DNA of 10,701 bases from Candidatus Saccharimonadota bacterium (GTDB lineage Bacteria > Patescibacteriota > Saccharimonadia > Saccharimonadales > Saccharimonadaceae): NCBI GenBank assembly GCA_028289185.1, contig JAQGGV010000074.1, positions 1-10,701 on the forward strand, read 5' to 3'. The position numbers and the translations under genes were made by a program. The notes beneath the pieces were generated by a model, which ran no database searches, had not been told where the DNA came from, and worked only from the letters and a program-made list of their open reading frames with translations. Of this stretch, positions 5,694 through 10,681 are shown piece by piece; positions within the stretch are counted from its first letter, which is position 1; every line of letters starts with the position of its first letter.

Positions 5694-6359
5694 CTACGGG
5701 ATTTGCACGACGGGGATGGCCCCGCCGAGTCCTGCAACGATCGACAGATCTCCATGATAGATCACTGCCAAACGCTTACCTCGCGCGAACGAGGTAAGAT
5801 TTTTGAGGATGAAGCCGCTCAGAATCACGCCAGAGTCGAAATCGTCTCGCTCTGTGCATGTGTCCGGTGTTGCTTCATCGTCGGGGTGTAGCCACGCTTC
5901 GTAGACCTTGACCTGCGATGGATGGGACGGGTTGAGGGTGTATAGGTGGAAATCTTCACCACCAATCCGTCCATCCATGTACAGTTCGACGTCACCATTG
6001 AATTTCAGGTGTTTCCAGATCGCGTAGCGACTCGCCATTGAGTCGACTCCACTGATCACGACGCCTCTCAGGTTCAGCTGGCCGTCCTCGGTCACTCGCA
6101 CGGGGTGTGCGATGATTTTGGTCGCGTAGCCTTCCCGCCGGGCGTATTCCTCCAACGCTTGCACCTTGTGGATGCCAACGTCGGCGTTTGCCCACAGTTG
6201 AAAGAACGTATTGTGCTGCTCGACCACATCGTCGTCGTAGACATGGATTTCCGGGACGCCTAGCTTCAACAGCCAGAGCGCGACCCATGATCCGATGCCA
6301 CCGAGACCGATGAGGTGGATTTCCCTGACCCATTTGCTGCGGTCAAAGAGACTGGTCAT
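5694..6359 (-). CDS. E1-like (ThiF/MoeB/UBA superfamily) adenylating enzyme
   Basis: 221 aa, a single-domain E1-like enzyme expected to adenylate the C-terminal Gly of the adjacent beta-grasp protein using ATP-Mg and perhaps hold it as a thioester. Visible features: nucleotide-binding GLGGIGS (18-24), the acidic strand VYDDDVVEQHN (40-50), the ATP-contacting Lys in GIHKVQALEEYA (K65), the Mg/ATP Asp in GVDSMASR (D106, R111), and a candidate thioester Cys in DTCTERDD (C168). The ThiF/MoeB arginine after the acidic strand (N-x-x-R-Q) is replaced here (HNTFFQ, Phe53); as I recall, bacterial E1-like subfamilies beside E2-like genes also differ at this place. The start overlaps the stop of the E2-like gene in ATGA. 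No rhodanese or other fused domain is present. Confidence 0.88.
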   Translation of the reverse strand: MTSLFDRSKWVREIHLIGLGGIGSWVALWLLKLGVPEIHVYDDDVVEQHNTFFQLWANADVGIHKVQALEEYARREGYATKIIAHPVRVTEDGQLNLRGVVISGVDSMASRYAIWKHLKFNGDVELYMDGRIGGEDFHLYTLNPSHPSQVKVYEAWLHPDDEATPDTCTERDDFDSGVILSGFILKNLTSFARGKRLAVIYHGDLSIVAGLGGAIPVVQIP

Positions 6360-7198
6360 CGCCGTAGGTCCCTTTCCTCGAGTGGTCGGAAGTACTTCGG
6401 TAGGTTATCCAATTTGGAGCCCTTGCACCAGGAGAGGTATGTGACCATCACCTGTATTGCATGCAGGTACTCGCGGTCCTTGGCCAGTTTCTCGATCGCT
6501 TCCCTGTTGTTGCCGAAGCAGAAACTGCCGTCGGGCCAGTTGTGGTACGTGGTTTCGGTGTACTCGACGCGGGTTTCGATGGCGCGCCTCACTCGGTAGT
6601 GAGGCATGTCACCTGACCCTTGCCTCAGGGGCACGTCGAGGGTCTGTTTGAAATCATGACACATGATACCAAGTCCTTCGAGCTTGCCGAAGTAAATGTC
6701 CCATGTGCCCAGGTGGTAGTACTTGCCCTTGAGGGGCGCGCTGGCGACGACCGTAATCACGAGTGTCTCGGGTGTTTCGGCACGTATGCCGATAACCTGG
6801 GGCAAAAGTGCGATCGCTTCCAGCTCCGTTGCTGGGGAGTCCGTGTTGTGCTTGAACTGCTCTATCTGTTCGGTTACGTCGACAATTTGCCTTCTCAGGC
6901 GGTTGGCGAAACCTTGCGAACTTTGCAGTTTGTCGAAGTCGGCTGGGTCCCCAGTACGGGCCAGAACATTCGACCTGGCAACGCATCCGCGCTGCACTCT
7001 GCCTAACCGGCTTTGTAAATCTTTCCGGTAGGCGCGCAAGTCCGACAGCGAGGGACCCTCTTTGATACGCCTGAAAACTGCCAGGGTATCGAGTGGGTCC
7101 TCCGTGAGGACTTCAAACACGACTTCGGCGTCGATTGGCTCTTCCGCTGTAGCCAGTGTGGTACTTCTACCACGCCGGAGCCTGTGAAGACCAGCCAT
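6356..7198 (-). CDS. E2-like (UBC/RWD-fold) protein with N-terminal helical region
   Basis: 280 aa. Residues 1-125 are charged and helical (LSDLRAYRKDLQSRLGRVQRG; a coiled-coil-like RLRRQIVDVTEQIEQFKHN near 100-118). Residues 128-260 read as a UBC/RWD-type fold: strands LVITVVASAPLKGKYYHLG and TWDIYF, then VEYTETTYHNWPDGSFCFGN (211-230), which resembles the E2 pattern His-Pro-Asn followed by a short gap, Gly-x-x-Cys and Leu/Phe-Gly. A helix EAIEKLAKDREYLHAIQVMVTYL follows. C227 would be the thioester cysteine and H219 stands where the E2 His-Pro motif would be. AAAGGA seven bases before the ATG supports the start. It is the first gene of an E2-E1-Ubl operon, which strengthens the assignment. 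The fold is inferred by eye; the N-terminal part has no match I know. Confidence 0.62.
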   Translation of the reverse strand: MAGLHRLRRGRSTTLATAEEPIDAEVVFEVLTEDPLDTLAVFRRIKEGPSLSDLRAYRKDLQSRLGRVQRGCVARSNVLARTGDPADFDKLQSSQGFANRLRRQIVDVTEQIEQFKHNTDSPATELEAIALLPQVIGIRAETPETLVITVVASAPLKGKYYHLGTWDIYFGKLEGLGIMCHDFKQTLDVPLRQGSGDMPHYRVRRAIETRVEYTETTYHNWPDGSFCFGNNREAIEKLAKDREYLHAIQVMVTYLSWCKGSKLDNLPKYFRPLEERDLRR

Positions 7199-7297
7199 TG
7201 GTCCGTCCTTTCGGTTGGGGGTTCAATTCGGGTTGTCTGTGATGTTAAACAGCAAGGATACAAACGAATATGCTTACGCTCCGCCGTCTCACTTGTT

Positions 7298-7333
7298 GGG
7301 CTAATCTTAGCCCATTTTATGATAAAAAGTCAA
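7298..7333 (-). promoter_or_regulatory. Promoter and overlapping palindromic operator of the ubiquitin-like operon
   Basis: On the minus strand TTGACT (7333-7328) and TAAGAT (7309-7304) are 18 bases apart. The -10 box lies inside a perfect palindrome, GGGCTAA and TTAGCCC (7298-7304 and 7307-7313), separated by two bases, a typical place for a repressor site. The leader to the ATG at 7198 would be about 100 bases, unusually long for this window. GCTTACGC occurs at 7272-7279 and 7343-7350, flanking the promoter on both sides. Confidence 0.55.
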
Positions 7334-7374
7334 CAGAAATACGCTTACGCATATAAATATAAGTTTAAGGATAA

Positions 7375-7614
7375 TTACTTGCGGACTTTAGTCTTGAGTT
7401 TCAGATTTGAAACGTACTGCCAGTGATCCATAGTTGGATAGTGACTCATATAATTGATGTGTTTGTCCACGAACTGTGCGCCGGACGACTCCACGAGCGA
7501 GTACATCGCCCGTGTGTTGTAGTCCATGCTATCCACCATAGCCTGTAATTCCTTGCGTAGTTCCACAGCCTTTTCAGACTTTAGGAAGAGTTGACGGGCG
7601 GAACTAACAGCCAT
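7375..7614 (-). CDS. 79-aa protein coupled to the RRM gene
   Basis: I do not recognise a family. The protein is charged and probably helical in its first half (RQLFLKSEKAVELRKELQAMVDSM), with an aromatic and His-rich second half (HINYMSHYPTMDHWQYVSNL) and a basic tail KLKTKVRK. Its ATG overlaps the TAA of the RRM gene as TAATG, a typical translational coupling arrangement. I take this ATG over a TTG two codons upstream. The coupling suggests it is made with the RNA-binding protein, perhaps as a partner, but it could be an unselected frame. No clear terminator follows. Confidence 0.55.
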   Translation of the reverse strand: MAVSSARQLFLKSEKAVELRKELQAMVDSMDYNTRAMYSLVESSGAQFVDKHINYMSHYPTMDHWQYVSNLKLKTKVRK

Positions 7615-7919
7615 TACCAACTTCGTTTGTATCCCGCACTTTGACCACCTGCTGGACGGTCGTTGAACGTTTTTGGTGGGTTGGCAGTGCTGACGATGAT
7701 TTTTTGACCTTCGAAGTCAGTGCCGTCGAGTTCCTTGATTGCAGTTTGTGCAGCCTTGAGGTCGTTCATTTCGACAAAGCCGAAACCACGTGATTTGTTA
7801 GTCATTTTGTCCATGATGACAACGGCGCTGGTAACATCGCCATATTTCTTAAAGAGTTCGAGCAGAGTCGCGTCCGTCGTATCGAATGATAATTTACCAA
7901 TAAATAGTTTGGTTGCCAT
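7614..7919 (-). CDS. RRM-domain RNA-binding protein
   Basis: 101 aa, one RNA recognition motif plus a short Gly/Arg-containing tail, the layout of bacterial glycine-tailed RNP proteins such as cyanobacterial Rbp. RNP2 is LFIGKL (5-10) and RNP1 is RGFGFVEM (44-51). The aromatic residues F6, F46 and F48 are in the positions that stack on RNA bases. The rest follows the family (TTDATLLELFKKYGDV; AQTAIKELDGTDFEGQKIIV). It binds single-stranded RNA in the cytoplasm, probably as a chaperone or stability factor. AAAGG lies 9 bases before the ATG, inside a leader that can fold back on the ribosome binding site, which hints at autoregulation or temperature control. Confidence 0.92.
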   Translation of the reverse strand: MATKLFIGKLSFDTTDATLLELFKKYGDVTSAVVIMDKMTNKSRGFGFVEMNDLKAAQTAIKELDGTDFEGQKIIVSTANPPKTFNDRPAGGQSAGYKRSW

Positions 7920-7921
7920 GA

Positions 7922-7986
7922 GTGTGTGCCTTTCGTTAGCGTTTAGGCGAGAGATACACTACTTCGTTCTACAGGTCGGCTCACAC
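7922..7986 (-). promoter_or_regulatory. RRM leader hairpin overlapping the ribosome binding site
   Basis: On the minus strand GTGTG-A-GCC (7986-7978) pairs with GGC-A-CACAC (7930-7922) in eight base pairs around one A/A mismatch. The 3' arm contains the last two G of the AAAGG ribosome binding site (7933-7929). The likely -10 box TATATT (7995-7990) places the transcript start at or near the 5' arm. The structure would need to open for efficient translation. Confidence 0.4.
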
Positions 7987-8105
7987 CAAAATATATAAAA
8001 AGTTTTGAATAACTTGCTATATATATAGTACCACGATTTGGGCAAAATATAAAGCAATAACAGATAAGAGCAAAGCGTATGCAAGCATGAATTGGCAATG
8101 CAGAC

Positions 8106-8119
8106 TATACTAGTTATAG
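8106..8119 (+). promoter_or_regulatory. Leaderless promoter of the aldo/keto reductase gene
   Basis: TATACT (8106-8111) lies 8 bases before the ATG at 8120, and there is no ribosome binding site. The box is part of an inverted repeat CTATA-N5-TATAG (8105-8119). No good -35 box is visible. A perfect 12-base palindrome CTATATATATAG lies at 8017-8028 between this gene and the divergent RRM gene. I see nothing else in 7987-8105. Confidence 0.5.
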
Positions 8120-9013
8120 ATGAATATTCCCCGAATACTACTCAACGATAGCTATACGATGCCACAGATTGGGCTGGGTGTCTGGCAGGCTAAAAACGGT
8201 GAGGAGGTCCAGCACGCAGTGCATGCAGCGATCGATAATGGCTATCGGCTGATTGATACGGCGGCGCTGTATGCCAACGAGGATGGCGTAGGTGAAGCGA
8301 TTGCGTCATCCGGCGTGCCCCGCGAGGAAATATTTCTGACGACCAAACTGTGGAACGCTGATCATGGCTATGACAATGCCCTGCGGGCGTTTGACGCCAG
8401 TCTGGAGCGTCTGGGCACGGAATATGTTGATCTGTATCTGATTCACTGGCCAGTGCCACAGACGGATAAGTACGTCGAAACCTGGCATGCGTTAGAGGAA
8501 ATCAAGAAGTCCGGCCGCGCCAAATCGATTGGCGTTTGTAACTTCCCTATCCCCGAACTCGAACGATTGATAGCTGAGTCCGACACCGTGCCGGCGATTA
8601 ACCAGATAGAACTCCACCCGCGCCTGCAGCAGCAGGAACTACGAGATTATTGTGCCAGTAAAGGTATCCACGTTGAATCGTGGAGTCCGATCGGCGGTAC
8701 AGGTGGTGATCTGTTGGATGACCCGATTTTGGTCGAAATTGCTAAAAAGCACACCAAATCCTCTGCCCAAGTCGTTATACGCTGGCATATCCAGTTGGGG
8801 TTGATCGTTATACCTAAATCGGTCCATCCGGATAGGATTGCGCAAAATATCGACGTATTTGATTTTTCGCTCAGTGATGATGATATGACGCAAATTGCCA
8901 GCCTAAATACGAATACTCGCCGTGGTCCCGACCCATCAGTGTTTGGTAATCATATGAATACTGGCGTGGTACGGTTGGCGCAAAAGTTCGGTATCGGTAA
9001 ACTCAAGAAATAA
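8120..9013 (+). CDS. Aldo/keto reductase (AKR5-like 2,5-diketo-D-gluconate reductase type)
   Basis: 297 aa, full length for a TIM-barrel aldo/keto reductase. The catalytic tetrad is in place: D46 (GYRLIDTA), Y51 (LYANEDGVG), K76 (LTTKLWN) and H109 (LYLIHWP). The NADPH-binding signature IPKSVHPDRIAQN is present near the C-terminus, as are NQIELHP and ESWSPIGG. These enzymes reduce aldehydes and ketones with NADPH in the cytoplasm; this subgroup includes 2,5-diketogluconate and methylglyoxal reductases, and the exact substrate cannot be told. The transcript appears leaderless. A terminator follows at 9031-9058 and a PadR-like regulator gene comes next on the same strand, with similar promoter half-sites. 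Confidence 0.93.
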   Translation: MNIPRILLNDSYTMPQIGLGVWQAKNGEEVQHAVHAAIDNGYRLIDTAALYANEDGVGEAIASSGVPREEIFLTTKLWNADHGYDNALRAFDASLERLGTEYVDLYLIHWPVPQTDKYVETWHALEEIKKSGRAKSIGVCNFPIPELERLIAESDTVPAINQIELHPRLQQQELRDYCASKGIHVESWSPIGGTGGDLLDDPILVEIAKKHTKSSAQVVIRWHIQLGLIVIPKSVHPDRIAQNIDVFDFSLSDDDMTQIASLNTNTRRGPDPSVFGNHMNTGVVRLAQKFGIGKLKK

Positions 9014-9030
9014 ATCTAACAGAGGTCGTT

Positions 9031-9058
9031 GCGGAGTTTTTGACACTCCGCTAATTTT
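9031..9058 (+). terminator. Intrinsic terminator of the aldo/keto reductase gene
   Basis: GCGGAGT (9031-9037) pairs with ACTCCGC (9045-9051) in seven base pairs around a 7-base loop, followed by TAATTTT. The U run is short but the stem is GC-rich. Confidence 0.65.
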
Positions 9059-9063
9059 GTGTG

Positions 9064-9103
9064 TTGACATATATAGTTAAATACTATACCTTAGGAATAG
9101 TAT
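9064..9103 (+). promoter_or_regulatory. Promoter and candidate operator of the PadR-like gene
   Basis: TTGACA (9064-9069) and TATACC (9085-9090) form a promoter with 15-base spacing. Overlapping it are two inverted repeats sharing a half-site: ATAGT-N5-ACTAT (9073-9087) and ATACTAT-N9-ATAGTAT (9081-9087 and 9097-9103). AGGA at 9093-9096 precedes the ATG at 9102. PadR proteins usually repress their own promoter by binding such AT-rich repeats. Confidence 0.5.
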
Positions 9104-9479
9104 GAGAACATACGTATCACTATCAGAGGACGAGAAAGAACTGCTGGAAAGCTGGGAAGAGATCTATAAACGTGGTCATTTGACGTTTTGGGTGCTGCTG
9201 TCACTATGGCGCCAACCCCTTGAATACAGTCAGATTGTCGCCGAGATTGATCAGCTGTCTGGTGGGACCTGTACCGTCACCGAGCAGTCACTCTATCGTG
9301 CCCTGCGCCGTTTTGACGACGCCGGCATGATCATGATGATGAGCGGCAAAGACAAGCGATCCAAACTGTATCACCTGACCCTGACGGGTCGCCTGGTGTT
9401 GCAACAGTTTACATCGCGCACGATTCAGCCATTCTATGCCCCGGATATGCAAACACTAGTAAAGGAGATACTGCAATGA
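9102..9479 (+). CDS. PadR-like winged-helix transcriptional regulator
   Basis: 125 aa. After a short N-terminal helix, residues 26-80 form a winged helix typical of PadR proteins: GHLTFWVLLSLWRQPLEYSQ, then IDQLSGGTCTVTEQSLYRAL as recognition helix region, and RRFDDAGMIMMMSG with KDKRSKLYHLTLTG as the wing. The family commonly carries a C-terminal helix for dimerising, here FTSRTIQPFYAPDMQTLVKEIL. PadR regulators often control a neighbouring membrane protein or transporter in response to small molecules, and here the stop codon overlaps the start of a four-helix membrane protein (ATGA). The repeats over its promoter suggest autoregulation. Membership in PadR is based on pattern, not on a search. 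Confidence 0.82.
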   Translation: MRTYVSLSEDEKELLESWEEIYKRGHLTFWVLLSLWRQPLEYSQIVAEIDQLSGGTCTVTEQSLYRALRRFDDAGMIMMMSGKDKRSKLYHLTLTGRLVLQQFTSRTIQPFYAPDMQTLVKEILQ

Positions 9480-9928
9480 GAGAGCTACAAGAACTACTAA
9501 ATTATAAATTCAAGAACACACCGTTTCGCGTGTGGCACTACTATGTAGTGCTTACGATCCTATATATCGTGCTTCCGCTATTGCCGAGCTCACTATCCCA
9601 ATCAGGCGGATCGCTTTTTATACTGGTAATCCTCATGGCCGCCTTTTCGACACTACGTCAGTTGATTGGCCACAGGCTTGCGCGCCAAGGTATGGATAGT
9701 GTACTTGTGATGCGATATTTTGTGGCTATACCATGGGTGTTGATGGCTATTAGTTCGGCCGTGGCTTTGCAGATCGGTAGTTATACGGGGACGCTGCATG
9801 GTTTTTACGTATTTTTATTCTGGTTAGGGATTGCCGCGACGGCATTCCATGGCCTAGGGATTTTCATCCATTACAAAAAGCGCAAATTGACATATAAAAA
9901 CATCAAAAAAGAAGATTTGTTCCAGTAA
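9476..9928 (+). CDS. 150-aa membrane protein with four predicted helices, partner of the PadR-like gene
   Basis: I do not recognise a family by name. Four hydrophobic segments lie at about 22-38, 45-60, 80-100 and 108-131, joined by short loops. A basic stretch (RQLIGHRLARQG, 61-72) should be cytoplasmic. The ends are charged: an amphipathic N-terminus RELQELLNYKFKNTP and a Lys-rich C-terminus YKKRKLTYKNIKKEDLFQ. The ATG overlaps the PadR-like stop by four bases, so the two are translationally coupled. PadR-plus-small-membrane-protein pairs are a known arrangement in which the regulator controls the membrane protein. It ends at a strong terminator. Confidence 0.8.
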   Translation: MRELQELLNYKFKNTPFRVWHYYVVLTILYIVLPLLPSSLSQSGGSLFILVILMAAFSTLRQLIGHRLARQGMDSVLVMRYFVAIPWVLMAISSAVALQIGSYTGTLHGFYVFLFWLGIAATAFHGLGIFIHYKKRKLTYKNIKKEDLFQ

Positions 9929-9943
9929 ACTATCTGGACACAC

Positions 9944-9975
9944 ATAAACGGGGCCATGTGCCCCGTTTATTTTTT
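9944..9975. terminator. Terminator between convergent genes, repeated hairpin copy 2
   Basis: ATAAACGGGGC and GCCCCGTTTAT pair perfectly over 11 bases (9944-9954 and 9960-9970) around the loop CATGT, followed by TTTTT (9971-9975). It ends the PadR operon, and the stop codon of the convergent 94-aa gene (9967-9969) lies within the stem. The core of 20 bases is identical to the terminator at 2024-2043. Confidence 0.85.
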
Positions 9976-10251
9976 ACGAGAGACAAGCAGTACAAGTCCG
10001 ACGATGAACGAAATCGGTCCTAGGCCAGCGGATGCTGCACCAACGAGGAATAGCAGTATGTTGAGCCCTGCTCGTAGTGGTGAAACCGGTGCCGTGATAT
10101 CACTCGCGTTTGCTGGCTCGATCGAACCAAGGATAAAATTAAATATTGCATAGAGTGCAATCGATAGGATAATACCGGCTGCGGGCCAGACCATCAGGAT
10201 AATCGGTAGTTTGATGCTTTTTTTCGCTGGTGTGGGCGTTGTAGTTACCAT
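9967..10251 (-). CDS. Small membrane protein, 94 aa
   Basis: From the ATG at 10251 the protein has a basic N-terminus (TPAKKSIKLP), a long hydrophobic stretch (about 14-42), a loop with SIEPANASDITAPVSPLR and a second hydrophobic stretch (about 61-91, Gly-rich, GAASAGLGPISFIVGLVLLV) that could be one or two helices, ending in RKK. Small proteins of this shape are common in Patescibacteria, in my recollection, but have no known function. I prefer this ATG to a TTG further upstream because a -10-like TATGCT lies only 6 bases before it (10263-10258), consistent with a leaderless transcript. It converges on the PadR operon and diverges from the 96-aa gene. Confidence 0.7.
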   Translation of the reverse strand: MVTTTPTPAKKSIKLPIILMVWPAAGIILSIALYAIFNFILGSIEPANASDITAPVSPLRAGLNILLFLVGAASAGLGPISFIVGLVLLVSRKK

Positions 10252-10287
10252 GGCATAAGCATACACGAAATGACAGACAGACAAATA

Positions 10288-10318
10288 TTGTAAAATATAG
10301 AAAATATTGTGTTACAAT
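10288..10318 (+). promoter_or_regulatory. Promoter of the 96-aa membrane protein
   Basis: TACAAT (10313-10318) is preceded by TGT, an extended -10 element. TTGTAA (10288-10293) is a possible -35 box at 19-base spacing. Transcription would start near 10325, giving a leader of about 65 bases, close to the leader length of the gene at 1504. Confidence 0.5.
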
Positions 10319-10341
10319 CATTTCATCAGCCAGGTAGGCTA

Positions 10342-10368
10342 CCAAGCTCTGCCCGCTGGGCATCTTGG
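10342..10368 (+). promoter_or_regulatory. Leader hairpin, second copy of the element at 1454
   Basis: CCAAG (10342-10346) pairs with CTTGG (10364-10368). The inner stem TGCCC/GGGCA closes a GCT loop. Outer arms, their 17-base separation, the block GCATCTTGGA and the distance to the ATG (22 against 23 bases) all match the element at 1454-1480, while the inner stem differs in sequence but still pairs. Confidence 0.5.
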
Positions 10369-10390
10369 ACTCACAGAAAAGAGTGGAATC

Positions 10391-10681
10391 ATGCTGAACG
10401 CAATCGTAAGTGGCGTATGTGCGCTTGTCGCCCTAGTCCTGTTCATCGCGAACCCGGCCCTGCCCAAGATGTGGCAGCGAGCCATCGCAGTGGTGGCTAT
10501 TGGCATCACGGCCCCGTTCGCCGTCCTGTTCTTCTACGCCTGGCATCTGCCGACCGCGCCGCAAGGTGACAGGGCGGGCATGACCATCTTCATCGGCGGC
10601 GGCCTGTTTCTGGCCAGCTGGGCAATAGCCAAGATGACGGAGTGCGGTTCTGTTCGCACCGGTCGTGTCGCCAGGCGCTAG
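10391..10681 (+). CDS. Small membrane protein, 96 aa
   Basis: I do not recognise a family. Three hydrophobic stretches lie at about 3-20, 31-51 and 63-81, separated by a loop with NPALPKMWQR and a polar loop HLPTAPQGDRAG. The tail is basic (SVRTGRVARR). The very short N-terminus suggests that the first segment doubles as an uncleaved signal anchor. The ATG at 10391 is preceded by GAGTGG, a weak ribosome binding site. It resembles the 83-aa gene at 1504 in size, topology, basic tail, promoter and leader, though sequence identity is not evident. The final 20 bases of the window after the stop hold nothing I can call. Confidence 0.7.
   Translation: MLNAIVSGVCALVALVLFIANPALPKMWQRAIAVVAIGITAPFAVLFFYAWHLPTAPQGDRAGMTIFIGGGLFLASWAIAKMTECGSVRTGRVARR

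Noticed and set aside
5400..5891. Plus-strand frame of 163 codons opposite the ubiquitin-like gene
   Set aside because: It lies antisense to two genes with clear family motifs and good spacing, has no ribosome binding site, and its translation resembles no protein pattern.
6620..7006. Plus-strand frame of 128 codons opposite the E2-like gene
   Set aside because: Shadow frame; the minus-strand gene has a promoter, ribosome binding site and coupled neighbour, this one has none.
5383..7242. Insertion sequence or transposon bounded by the 14-nt inverted repeat
   Set aside because: No transposase or integrase, no target-site duplication next to the repeats, and the repeats lie inside the transcribed unit, so mRNA pairing is the simpler reading.
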